Source: Gnetum montanum (Eukaryota > Streptophyta > Gnetopsida > Gnetales > Gnetaceae). Taken from it: 64,000 nucleotides of DNA. Made by a program: the position numbers and the translations under genes. Shown here piece by piece: positions 1-10,856 of this stretch. The DNA lies in contig MNCI01008012.1 of NCBI GenBank assembly GCA_015680685.1, positions 63,070-127,069 on the forward strand. The letters run 5' to 3'. Below the pieces are notes generated by a model. That model did not search any database. It saw only the letters and a program-made list of their open reading frames with translations, and had not been told where the DNA came from. Positions within the stretch are counted from its first letter, which is position 1. Each line of letters starts with the position of its first letter.

Positions 1-560
1 CCAGCATCACATCTACATTGATCTGGCCATGAAGCCAAAGAGGTAGCCACAAAGGTGATTAAACCCCAAATTGAAGTAGATAATTAAAGAGGAAATCAAA
101 CTCCTCAAGGTAGGGTTCATTTATCTCATTGTCGATAGTGAGTGGGTTAGTCCACTCATGATTATGCCAAAGAAATATGGTAAGTGGCAAGTTTGCATCA
201 ATTTTTAGCTAGTAAATATGGAAACATTCAAGGATCATTTTCCATTGCCATTTGTTAATCAGGTGTTAAAAAAATATCTAGGTATTGTTACTACAATTTT
301 CTAGATGGTTGTAGTGGCTATAACCAAATTCAAATTGCACTAGAGGACTAGGCCAAGACAACATTCATGAGCCCTTAGGGAACTTTTGCATATTGTAAGA
401 TGTCTTTTGGTCTATGCAATGTCCCTGCTACATTCCAACACGTGGTCCTTAGCATTTTTCAATAGCAAATTGATAGTGGTGTGGAAGTCTTCATGGATGA
501 ATTATCCACTTAGAGAGCTATATTTGAGTAATCCCTAGACCACCTTGAGCAAGTGCTAAA
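1..560 (+). pseudogene. Ty3/gypsy reverse transcriptase remnant (A1)
   Basis: Translation shows the usual succession of Ty3/gypsy RT blocks: EWVSPLMIMPKKYGKWQVCI near 150-205, GYNQIQIA near 318-340, TTFMSP near 358, then SFGLCNVPATFQ near 402-440. The catalytic YxDD-type motif is FMDE at 490-501, so the second Asp is lost. In-frame TAG stops stand at 349-351 and 376-378 where related elements have Gln. The enzyme would copy element RNA into cDNA in virus-like particles; this copy cannot. Confidence 0.85.
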
Positions 561-819
561 ATGATGTGTTGAAACCAACTTGTAGCTCAATTGGCAAAAG
601 AGTCATTTAATGGTCTAGGAAGGCGTTGTATTGTGGCACAAGATATCATAAGCTAGAATTGAGGTAGAACTTGAGAAAATAAGGGTCATCCAAGGATTAA
701 CCCGACAACCAGAAACTGTCAAAGATGTTTGATCATTCCTTGGACATACTAGCTACTACTGGTGATTCATAGAGAATTTCTCTAAGATTGAAAAATCATT
801 GGTGGAGCTGACAAAGAAA

Positions 820-1460
820 GATTCTCCATTTTCCTGGACCATGAAATGTGAAAAAGCATTCCAATAGCTAAAAAAGAAACTTGTAGAAACTCCAATCCTA
901 CAAGCACCCAACTGGTCTAGACCATTTTATGTCATGACAGATGCATCAAATTATGCCTTGGGAGCTATGCTTTGTACATGGATAACAAGAAATACCCATA
1001 TTACATCCACTACACTAGCCGAAGCATTGTGGATGCATAACTAAACTACACCACTATAGAAAAAGAACTAATGGAAATGGTATTTGCTCTAGAGAAATTC
1101 AGGTACTATATTCTTGGATATAAAGTGTTCATACATACCAACCACATTGCCATTCACTTCCTAATGAACAAGCCAATGATAAGCGCCCTTATCATATGGT
1201 GGTTGGTGATCTTATAGTAATTTAATCTTACAATGGTAGATTGAAAAGTCTAAAAGGCATTGAGAATGTGGTTGTTGATCAGTTGTCTTGATTATGATGG
1301 GACAACAAAGAGGAGAAAATCCACTATTTGATATGTTTTCTAATAAACTCCTCTTTGCCAGAGCTATAATTGAATAAATGCCTAATGAACCTAAATGGTA
1401 TGATGGCATTCTTACCTATCTTCTTACTCAGGAGATGCCACAAGGGTTGGACCACTGGAA
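820..1460 (+). pseudogene. RNase H and connection region remnant (A1)
   Basis: The block near 900-975 reads PFYVMTDASNYALGAML, the retroelement RNase H start with its TDAS motif kept. It is followed by YTTIEKELMEMVFALEKFRYYILGYK near 1050-1125, the usual continuation. A further conserved piece ending near 1460 matches the RNase H to integrase linker of A2 (39280-38984). Frameshifts and stops (for example TAG at 865-867, replacing Gln before LKKKL) break it. Confidence 0.8.
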
Positions 1461-1589
1461 GGAACAATAGTTTCTTCACCAAGTAAAATGCTTCATGGAG
1501 ATCAATGGAAACCTTTATAAGGTGTTCACCGATGGTTTGGTTCGATGGTGTGTCCCTGATGTTGATCAACTATGCATTCTCTAATATTC

Positions 1590-2140
1590 TCATGAAGGTC
1601 CTTGTGGAGGCCACTATGCTGGGAGATGTACAATCATTAAAATTCTAATGATAGGGTACTATTGGCCAACTTTCTTTAGGGATGCTCACCAATATGTCTG
1701 CTCTTGTGAATGATGCCAATGAGATGGTGGAATGACTACTCAAATGGAGGAACCTCAATAAAGGATTCCCATCACATCCATGTCAAATGAAAATGTGTAC
1801 ATCATAGTCATTGTTGACTATTATATGAAATAAGTAAAAGTAGAAACCGTCATCAACTGTACATCTTTTACTACTGCTCAGTTTGTACAACAAAATGTTG
1901 TAAATAGGTTTGGTGTGCCATGTGCATTAATTTCTGATAATGGAACTCACTTTATAAGCACTACTTTTTGGAAGCTTATGTAATGCTTGGGGGTTGAACA
2001 TAAAGTCACAACACCCTACCACCTTCAAGCCAATGGTCAAGCTAAGGTTACAAATAGGGAAATTACAAAGATCCTAATAAGCACTATTAGAAAATGTAGG
2101 AATGACTAGAGCATGAAACTCAATGATGCCCTTTGAACCT
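1590..2140 (+). pseudogene. Ty3/gypsy integrase remnant (A1)
   Basis: The zinc-binding region (HEGPCGGHYAGR, then GYYWPT and a CxxC-like end) lies at about 1590-1740 and the catalytic core at about 1790-2110. The second catalytic Asp is kept in SDNGTHF (codon 1936-1938). The codon 36 residues later (2044-2046), where the DD35E Glu belongs, encodes Lys (GQAK). A TAG stop follows near 2107. The reading breaks off after a piece resembling the LNDALWTYH block, at about 2145. Confidence 0.85.
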
Positions 2141-2149
2141 ACCACTCAA

Positions 2150-3000
2150 CATGTTAGAATTGATGAATGAGAAAGTTAAAACTTGTGTAGAAACCATAGA
2201 AGAGAGAGTGACACAAAGCAAATTGAGCGAGCACAACAAAGGGAGGAAAAAGAACCAAGAAACAACTAGGAACACTTACTAGAAAACAAGAAACATGGAT
2301 AAAGAAAGTGAGTCTATAGACTCAATCACAAACGAAGATAATGGATTTGACATTTGCATATATGACCATCTAAAGGGCCATTGGCCAATCTTGTTGCATC
2401 TACATAAGAGATAGGTTAGGTCATTAAATTGAAATTTTGTATAGAAGTACATGCCTAGGAGATTTCCTCTTCCACATAGTAATTTTAGACAATCCCAAAA
2501 CCAACCGTACTATCTTGGGGGGGACTTATTACTAGCCTCAACACTAGCATCAACCATAGTAGCAACAACCATAGTCATGGGGGAGACCACCACCAAACCA
2601 GGACTATCCTTCCTACCAACCAAACCCACATGGATATTATGCTCAACACCTTGTTTCATCAACTATTTTTACTTCCTCTACTTCAAATCACTACTACCAC
2701 TCTCCCAAATATCATTATCCTAAAAATTCTTATACGAGATCACCACCTCACACCTCTCACCCTACATCATATCCTCAATATTCTCATACTCACCTCCACC
2801 ATATATCACCTCTAGCAACATAGGAAGGTTTAGCATCACAACATCAATGAGAGAATGCTAGTTGTGCTATGAATATACATGTAAATGATAACACTAGTAG
2901 ACCTCAACCAAAGTCTCAAAAATATCCCTTCTGGAGGAAAGGTTGTTAGCTGAAGCAAAACACTCATGAACCTACTACATCACCTAAACTAACATAAGGC
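2150..3000 (+). pseudogene. gag C-terminal tail placed after pol (A1)
   Basis: This Pro/His/Tyr/Ser-rich stretch matches the gag tail of element B (about 17800-18300), for example in the nucleotides around 2363-2410, and that of A2 (42000-41600, minus). In an ordinary element it lies before protease; here it follows integrase. The join at about 2145-2160 therefore looks like a recombination or deletion junction between two related elements. No zinc knuckle is visible. Confidence 0.6.
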
Positions 3001-3874
3001 AAATCTGATGCAACAACCTTCCTTACAAAAATGATGTCTCCTAATCATACATAAAAGTCAATAACCATCACCACTCCAACATAAGACATAAATGATAAAC
3101 CTATCATTGTGGAGAGATAGAAAATCCATGCATCACCAATAATGATAAAGGGTGTAACTGTGGGTTGGAAGTTCAAAATATTAACACAACCCCTCTATTG
3201 GCCCACCATAAAGTTCAGGAGCAAGTGTGTTAGAACAACCCAATCTACATAGTAGCCACTAAACCAAAAGACACCCGGTGTCTTGGAAATGAAAATATAA
3301 AATTTTCTCCAAGATGCATGGAAGTAACTAATTTTCTTATTAGTTCTGGGATTTTTTGATTTTTCATATGTTTTCCATTTACTAATATTTTTATTTTCTT
3401 TACATTTTTCTCTTTTCTTCAATCATTATATTTATGTTTTTTGAATGTATTTATGTTTTTATTAATAAAATTTCCAAGTCATGATGTAGAAGTCAATGTT
3501 ATGTGTTGGGATTTTTGTGCTATGCTCTCAAGATGATTGGGTAAGTAATTATGTAAAGGAGTGAGACCACCTCATACATCCCTCTAGTTCTCTAAATAAA
3601 ATGTCTTTTTCATGGGAAAAATTTGGTTCTTATTTTATGAAACTAAAATTAATCAATGATTATTGTACCTTAATGAAATATGGAACAACCAAGTGGAAAT
3701 GGCAAGGCTATGATCTCAAGGGGACTTGTTGGGTTCTCTTCTTGACTTCCTTCATGTGGTCTATGACTCCTCTTAGAATGTATCATCACTCCTCTATCAA
3801 CAAATAAAAGAAAGCTCTGCCTTTACATGGTGTGGTTCCCATTAAAAAACAAAAATAAAATTAAAAACACAAAA

Positions 3875-3899
3875 AGAAGAAGAAGAAGAAGAAGAAGAA
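3875..3899 (+). repeat. AAG microsatellite
   Basis: About eight tandem AAG triplets inside the A1 spacer. The corresponding places in A2 and A3 do not show the expansion, so it arose in this copy. Confidence 0.9.
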
Positions 3900-4415
3900 A
3901 ACAAAAATAATAATGGGAATTCAAAGCACACCACTTAGACATAATAATGGGCTACAAGCACTAGTTATGGGGTTGGAAAGACATGTTACCCATGCTTAAA
4001 GGGACCCTTCTAACTAATGCCCTTCCTTCCTTCTTCTCTTTTCTTCTATTTTTGGAGTGATGCTTGTTCTTTAAGGTGGTTGAGGGCTCATGGTGGTTGG
4101 TAGGATGGAACACATCAATGCAAGGTCACTATTCATGGTATTCACTTGGTATAAACTTGGATAGATAGGTATGTTGATAATTTTAATCACACTTGTCACA
4201 AGAACCTATTGTGGACATGGTCAAAGTACCTTACATCTTGATCTCTACAATCCCTTCTCATTCCATTATTCACCTCACTGCTGCATGTGATTATGAGCCT
4301 TTTGGTTTTCTGTAGTATAGTGCAACATCCTAACCATGGTAGTTGTGTGTTGTTTGGAACAAAGGCATGGTCTACATTTAACTTCTCGGGGGCCCACAGA
4401 CATATATAGAAGTGG

Positions 4416-4470
4416 TTATGTAAGGGCATTATGGCAGGAACCTACTTTGGGGAGGATCCACTTGCATAAC
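4416..4470 (+). repeat. conserved spacer inverted repeat (A1 copy)
   Basis: The ends match the consensus arms GTTATGCAAG and CTTGCATAAC around a loop of about 35 bases that includes GGGGAGGATCC. The left arm here has one change (GTTATGTAAG). Homologous copies are at 19806-19862 in B, 36429-36486 in A2 and 58223-58280 in A3. Confidence 0.6.
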
Positions 4471-5433
4471 CTTTGTTGATCATGGCTTTGAACTAACCTT
4501 CACATCTTCTAGAACATCAATTATGGTTTCTCTAAATTTATGCATGATTTTGAAACTACTTCTCATCTTTTCATTAATTTTTCCTATTTTTCTATTTCCA
4601 TATCCATTAATATTTCTTGGCCATCTTCTAAATTAGACCTTTGGTTTCAATTATTCAAAAACCTATCTGCTTTTGGAGTTATGCTTATTAGTCTTGGGGG
4701 CTAAGGATGCCAACTTTAAAATTTTTGAAATTTTTCCAACATCCTATTTTTGAACATCATGGTAACTAATAGTAATTGATCAAAATAATGTGAACAACTT
4801 GATGATTTTAGTTACCTCATAGCCTTGGGCATATTATGTTGTAATCACCTTGTGCTTAAAAGAAAAATAAGGGATCCAACAAGGGTTCATGATTAAGGAA
4901 AATTTACCACAACTAATGTTGATCCTTTGGTGATTGCAGGTGATGCTAAAAGAAACACCTAAGAAAAAAGGTCTTTTGCCAAGCATGAAAACAAATCCAA
5001 GAGAGGGACAAAAATGAATATGACCATGGACACATCATAACACATAGAATATAGTAGTTCAAGCTTCGCATGTTTGCTAGATCCATGAGGTAATGAGAAG
5101 ACATTTCAGTCCACCCTTCAAGAATGTTCTACATAACCAAAGAAGCATCGACATAACAATTAAGGTTAAAAGTCTGCCATCACTAGTGACAACATGGAGA
5201 ATCATCTTCAACAGATTCTTGAAGACCTCTACAAATTTTGTAATCTTCAATGTCTATATAGTCTTTATGTCACTCTATCATTTTGTATGCATCCACTCAA
5301 ATAAATTTTTTTAATGTGGCACTCAAAGTTAGTCAATAGTTTGTATATCAATCAATAATCCCATACATTCCCAGTATTTTGTAAGGAACTTGTTCCTCAT
5401 TTTGTTTACCTTGAGGATAAATTTTCATTCAGT

Positions 5434-5443
5434 CATGGGGGTA
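5434..5443 (+). promoter_or_regulatory. polypurine tract of A1
   Basis: CATGGGGGTA lies directly before the LTR start TGATGA. The same string precedes the 3' LTRs of B and C, and degenerate forms precede those of A2 and A3. It would prime plus-strand DNA synthesis. Confidence 0.8.
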
Positions 5444-6291
5444 TGATGAGTCATGATTTTCCAGACTTTGATATTAAAGCCTTAATATCATATACCCAAT
5501 ATTGGGCCCCTAGATGTATTATCGAATATTCAATATCGAGGGGTATGGGATAGCCTATAAATATAGCACTTGGGTGCATGGTTCAGGCAATAGTTTTTCA
5601 TTAGTTTTTCATAGCTTTGTTAATATAGTAGCAGCACTTTTGCAATTTTATTTCGTAATCTTATAGAATAGTCAGTGAGTGCTCACAGAGTGGATCGAAG
5701 TCAATTGTATGGAGTCTTACTTGAGTGCCAATGTACTTGAACATATTTCATGAATGACAATAAAATCGAGATTGATTCTTATTCATTGCAACACTTTAAC
5801 TTAGATTAGATTTACTTTTCATGTACTTAGTTAATATTTACATTTTTGTGCATTTTAATTAATTAGGCACACAAGTGCGATTTCTTTGAGCATGTGTATG
5901 ACTCTTGGTAATCCTAGCAATGCTTAATGTTTGGTGACCTAGTAGAGTCATATGTGTTTAAGATGTGCACAGGAAGTGGGATTGGATACTTATGTTAGGG
6001 TAGTTGATTATTAATTAGCAATTATATTAGTTGAATTGATTATAAATTGAGTTTGAACCTATTGTTAATCATATAACAATAAAATATAAAATAATAAAAA
6101 TCATATGCCTCACTTTGGACTAAACAATACATGACAAAGCTGCGACTAGTCCAAGTGGGAAGACAATAAATTATGATCAAGGCATAGTGATCTACATGCC
6201 ACAACTAGTCCCATCCATGGAATTCGATCAGATCGTGCATGAATGCTTGTGATTCGTATGGTTAGGCATAAGGGTACCTTATTGTTCATTA
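5444..6291 (+). repeat. 3' LTR of A1
   Basis: Starts TGATGAGTCATG directly after the polypurine tract. The end is decayed (GTTCATTA where intact copies have ACTCATCA). U3 holds GATATC/AATATT-type palindromes and a TATA box (TATAAATATA, 5556-5565). The 3' part (GTGATTCGTATGGTTAGG...) is shared with the LTRs of A2, B and C. Confidence 0.85.
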
Positions 6292-6309
6292 GTTTTAAAA
6301 ATCAAGATA

Positions 6310-6425
6310 AAGCTTCCTATACAATGAGGTGTTCATAAGTTATAAAGTTCTACATGAACTATATATCTTGGGTTGTACTTATGTTTCAATTATTTTGAGT
6401 TCCAATACCAACCCCCCTCCTAAGA
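6310..6425 (-). repeat. copia LTR end with adjoining purine tract
   Basis: This stretch recurs at 9290-9440 and 45930-46034, sharing AGTTATAAAGTTCTA and a TACTTATGTTTCAATTATTTT-like block, and all three end in a C-rich run (CCCCCCTCC here). Read on the minus strand it is a G-rich tract followed by the start of an LTR. A1 lies directly against it on the left. Confidence 0.5.
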
Positions 6426-6639
6426 TAAAGCATCCAAGCTATTATATAATCAAATTAGTTTAGATTCCCATACGTCTCCCGACTCTCCCTTCATCATTGC
6501 CCCCTCCAAAAGAAAAGAAATTTGAGAATAGAAAATTGTATCAACTTATTTTAATTTTTAATACCCCTATTAAATTAATGAGTATATTTAAGCCTAATTT
6601 ATCTGGATAAGGCTTTGATAATAATGATGATGATAATAT

Positions 6640-6995
6640 AAATAATGATATTCAAGTCATTTATGCTAAGTTTTTTTCTTGTTTTTTTAAACTCGTTGTT
6701 CTAGGCAATGCTTTAATGGTGCAGTGTGCCCTAGATATAAGGTCATTTATACATAAGTATGTAGAGTTGATCATTTATAAGTAGATTCTAGATTTTGATG
6801 TTAAATCTAAAGAATATTCTAAAGCTTCTTGTTTTGTTGAGATATTTAATATTCCATTGATTTTTTAAAAAGTTGAGTAAAAAATTATTAGTCTTCTCAA
6901 TTCTATTAAGCATATGAAATCTATTCTTACACTATTTAGCTCTCATAGATATTTTTTAGTTCAAATCAATCTTCTTAAATATAAAAGGAATTGAT
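6640..6995. repeat. dispersed repeat block, unidentified (copy 1)
   Basis: Matches 51750-52110 over its whole length, with shared strings such as TTAAGCATATGAAATCTATT and TTTATACATAAG. Both strands give partly open translations with stops, and I cannot assign it to a known retroelement domain. It lies beside a copia LTR end here and beside a solo LTR in the other copy. Confidence 0.6.
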
Positions 6996-7030
6996 ATTCT
7001 AAGTAGTCGGGCCTATTGCCAAAGGCTTAG

Positions 7031-7440
7031 CTAGTGTTGGAGAAGATGGTGATGAGGACATGCTCCTTCATATTGAAATGTCTTGGGTTCAAGCTCACTT
7101 GTTGTCCTAGAAGTTGGAATTTGCAATTCCACAACACTTGAGCCATGAAAATGCCCACTGGTAGCATCGTAACCTGAACTGAGATGGGAGTGATGAAAAG
7201 TGGCTCCTTGCGGTAGTTGAAGAACTGGTTTAAAAATGATAGAGTCACACATGATAGCAGCCCCAGAGTCAACATCCAGAATGTTCACACTAGCTTCATT
7301 TCATCATCCTCAGTGCTCACGATGGCTACCACCTGCTCCACCAGTGAGTTCTCTTCTTCTTCATCTTCATCTTTGTTCTTCTTCTTCTGCTATTATTGTT
7401 CCTCATCATAGTAAACGTTGGCTCTACCCATTTTCTAATC
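7031..7440 (-). pseudogene. copia-like protease fragment
   Basis: On the minus strand a frame contains ILDVDSGAAIMCD, resembling the DSGA active-site context of Ty1/copia protease. Upstream on that strand is a Lys/Arg/Asn-rich stretch where a nucleic-acid-binding region would be. No integrase or RT follows before the LTR end at 6425, so this would be a deleted copy. The family call is tentative. Confidence 0.4.
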
Positions 7441-9289
7441 CTTAACCTCCACCATTGCCTCACTTTAGTTTTTCCAATTGAGCTTTATAAGGCAGCAAGA
7501 GCACAAGCAGCGACTCTTATTTATAACGTTGTCACTTGCAAGGCATGAATTTCATGTTCCACAGTGCATAAAACTTGGTTTGACTATTTTACCTTTAAAT
7601 CAAGAATCATTTCACACTTTTCATATATGAAACTAATCTATAAAAATGTTAGTTGCAACAAAAATACTAATAGTAAGATGTTTCTTTTAGTGTAAAGATT
7701 AATCTTGATAAGGTGCATTGATTCAACCTCTAAAACAATGGCCTTTTGTTAGCTAACAAAAAGTCTAATTCTACAAAGAAAATATTGTTCATTCCTTATG
7801 CTCTATCTTATTTTTTACCATCTAGGCACCATGGTAGTGCTTTTCTCTATAATTTTCTAGCCAAAAGGCATAAGGTAAAGAAAGTCTTCTATACATATAG
7901 TTCACCGACACACACAGGAAATATTAGTCAAACATGATTAAGTTCTGAAATTGAAACTTAAGATTTTATTGAATTGGTTTAGCATTAATTTTCATGGTTT
8001 TAATTTATGGATATATTACATAAACTAATGAGTAATAACTAGTATACGTGTGGTATTGCCATAGTTTCAACTGTTTTGAAACAAAAGTTAGACTTTATTT
8101 TTTTCCTTTAATTTTCTATGAAAAATGCCTAAACATGTAAATGTGCATAAAATTCACACATTTATAACCTATACTTTATTTTTATTTTTTAAACATAAGA
8201 CACGTGGAGGTTTTAGCATAGCCCTTACTTACACAAATGAAAAGGGACTCATCACAAGGCTACTTTACTACTACCACACCAGATAGTACATGCTACAATC
8301 AAACTCCATGTTAAAGGTTACTTTCTTAAGAAAAACATAAAATATTATAGTTACAAATATACTTAGATTTATTATAATTTATCTATTTGGTGGAACAACT
8401 CTTCACTTGAAAACTCACATTCTAGGTTTCACTTTCAATGTCCTAATAGATATAAGTAGCCTCCATTTCTTAATAATATTCTTAAAATTGTCTCTATTTC
8501 TGCTATCTAGTAGATCTAAAGCATGTGAAGTAGTTTTTAGCAATTTTAGTGTTAAAAAGAGAGAAACAGCACACACCTACCCAAACCATCCATAATGCAA
8601 TTCAAGTGAACTTCTCTTCCATCCATAACTCCATATTTACTATGGCCTTGCCTTGTAATCAACAATCATGCCCTTTATGCTTTTAGCACCTTTGATTTAT
8701 CTTCTCCATTGGGAGAGTCTTCTCTTGATTAATAATTCATTTCTTCTATTTGTGGAATTTTTTCTAGAAATGCCAGCCCAGAAGCAATATATATATGCAT
8801 CAAGATTCAAACAAGGTCAAATACATATAATCATAACCCTCATGGCATGTTTCATTCCATTATCTTGGACACTCCAAACATGCATCCCCCATGGGAAAAT
8901 CTTAGATGTATCCATTTAGATTTTACTTTTTTAGAACTGAAATCTAGAAGGAATCCAAAAAAAAAACAATAGAATTAGTGTGAATTGTTTTGTTAATATA
9001 TGGATTTGAAAAAATTTCTATATGAAAAAAAATAAATTATTAGTAAATGAGATTAACAATATTAAGGGACCACCACTTAGAGTGATGGGAGGTAGGGGCT
9101 TTGAGCATGAGCATGCAGCTATTTGAGCGAGTTATGGGACATGGGGTGTGGTTAGGGGATTTTGAACCTAGAGGTAGCTACTTGAAAGAGGTTAGGCTTT
9201 TACTTATCCATTGACCATCATCCTTAGCTAGATGAGTATTGGGCTTGCAACGAATCATTATTTTTTAGATGTTTCAAGTTATAGGTTCA
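7441..9289. other. unassigned AT-rich sequence
   Basis: No reading frame over about 80 codons, no recognised motif and no tandem repeat. It probably contains more of the copia remnant whose protease lies at 7031-7440, but nothing in it proves that. Confidence 0.4.
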
Positions 9290-9440
9290 ATTATAATGGA
9301 TAATACTAAGTTATAAAGTTCTAATTAAACTATATATCTTGAAATGTACTTATGTTTTAATTATCTTAGGTTCCAATATCTTCAAGTGTATCTATGTTTT
9401 AATTATTTTAGGTTTCAATACCCCCTCCTTAATGATCTTT
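9290..9440 (-). repeat. copia LTR end with adjoining purine tract (copy 2)
   Basis: Same block as 6310-6425 and 45930-46034, ending in CCCCCTCC. The TTTTAATTATnTTAGGTTnCAATA segment occurs twice in a row at about 9355-9420, a short internal duplication seen only in this copy. Confidence 0.5.
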
Positions 9441-9745
9441 TATTATATTAACAAAATTATCCTATAAAATCCACCCATGATCTCTTACCAAAATGCTTGA
9501 TATTTCAAAGAGCTAGGCAAGGGCAGTTACTTTTCAATGACATTAACTTCAACAAGAAAAGTAAAAGATTGACAAGGGTAGACACAAACCTTTTTTGGGC
9601 TGCTAGCTTGTATTGATAATGATCACCTCTATAGAAAAAGAGAACATTCATTGAATGTGGACAAGGTTTTCCCATTCATATTTTTAGGGATGTCATGTGT
9701 GTGCCTCCAAAATTGCATTCACACCACATGTAATGGGTGGAAACT

Positions 9746-9936
9746 AATAATTGTCCTTTACATATATGGCTCAAACGATAGTACCTTTTATTATGAAAAA
9801 GATAAGAATAATTGTCCTTCTCATATATGTGTCTCAAACAATGGTACCTTCTTTTATTATTACAAAGATAAAGAATAATTGTCCTTCACATATATGTGGC
9901 TCGAACCATGGTACCTTTTATTATGACAAAATAAGA
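9746..9936 (+). repeat. three-copy tandem repeat, 61-67 bp unit
   Basis: Units start at 9746, 9807 and 9874, each with AATAATTGTCCTT. Each continues through CATATATG, CTCAAAC or CTCGAAC, and GTACCTT...TTATTA to an A-rich end with ATAAG. Unit lengths are about 61, 67 and 63 bp. The differences are point changes plus a short insertion in unit 2. Confidence 0.9.
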
Positions 9937-10856
9937 ACTATATAAGAGAGAAGACTATGATGATTGCACCATTACAACTTGGCTTTGAAGATCTGTGACT
10001 TTTCCACATGTTACATTCCTTTTCCAAGGTCATCAAGACCCACAATCAATGCTCAATGTTCTTCCTCTTAAGTGGGTCCTAGAAAGGCCACTCAATTAGT
10101 AGAAGTATAACATTTTTCAGTTAACGCACTTTTCATTACTTATAAAAAATGTCACTATGTAGTTGGCATATTGTCATTCCCAATGACTTTATCCAACGAC
10201 ATGGGATAGTTCTTCCTATTTGTTGATGAGATAATTTGTTAGAGTAACTATCATTTTATGTTCTACTCTTGACCTTGTTCTTCATCATCATCTTACTTTT
10301 GTTTAAACAAAATGAGATTAGCTATATTTATCCTCTTTCTTCTTTCACCTCTAAAAAATCTAGATCTTTGTTTATTTGCACTTTCTTTAAATCATCTTTG
10401 ATTGTGTAACTACAACATATCACATTCCATAGCATCTTGAAAATCTAGAAAAAAAATTTCATCTATGAGATTTGGCAAGATTTTATAGCTACCTACCATC
10501 ATGATGCTGACCCTCTTCCTTTTGTATCTTGGAACTAGAATTGGTAGAGTTTTATGTCATAGTTCAAACTTTTGGGATAAAAATCACAAAGGAAATTTGG
10601 CTTCCTTTATTTTCCTAGTTGAGTTGACTTTGTTGATTAATTTTTTTGATTTATAACCATTATTCTATAAAACCTTTCAGTTAAAGATTTAATGGTAATT
10701 AAGATATTTATTTATTTTAGTATAGTTGCAGATACCATGCCTATTCAATTTACAAGTTTGATAGCAATGAAGATTATAAAAATCTTACGAAGAATAACAC
10801 TCGTGAACAATACCAAATAGAGGAAAACATGGAAAAGAAGAAAGAAGGTAAAACAT
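9937..10856. other. unassigned sequence before element D
   Basis: No coding or repeat signal recognised. The last five bases (AACAT, 10852-10856) are the left target-site duplication of element D. Confidence 0.4.

Larger units (their letters stand above)
3001..5433 (+). other. non-coding 3' spacer of A1
   Basis: Between the gag tail and the polypurine tract there is no conserved reading frame. Blocks match the spacers of B (about 19080-19870), A2 (35742-37840) and A3 (57524-59570), so the region belongs to the element. True Athila elements often hold an env-like frame here; I see none. It contains an AAG microsatellite at 3875-3899 and the inverted repeat at 4416-4470. Confidence 0.6.
1..6291 (+). 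mobile_element. Athila-like Ty3/gypsy element A1, left end outside window
   Basis: Decayed LTR retrotransposon read on the plus strand: reverse transcriptase, RNase H and integrase remnants, then a gag tail out of its normal place, a long non-coding spacer, a polypurine tract and the 3' LTR. The 5' LTR and gag head lie before the window, so no target-site duplication can be tested. Assignment to the Athila-like group rests on homology of LTR, spacer and pol with element A2 in this window. The right flank (6292 on) looks like the LTR of a minus-strand copia element, so A1 probably landed in that LTR. Confidence 0.85.

Noticed and set aside
3601-3807. 68-codon plus-strand frame in the A1 spacer
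   Set aside because: The homologous spacers of A2, A3 and B do not keep this frame, and it has no motif; it is chance openness in non-coding retroelement sequence.
9746-9936. Possible CRISPR-like array
   Set aside because: The repeats are adjacent with no spacers, and the genome is a plant.
9651-9945. Overlapping frames with internally repeated peptides
   Set aside because: The peptide repeats just reflect the DNA tandem repeat; no start context and no homologue recognised.
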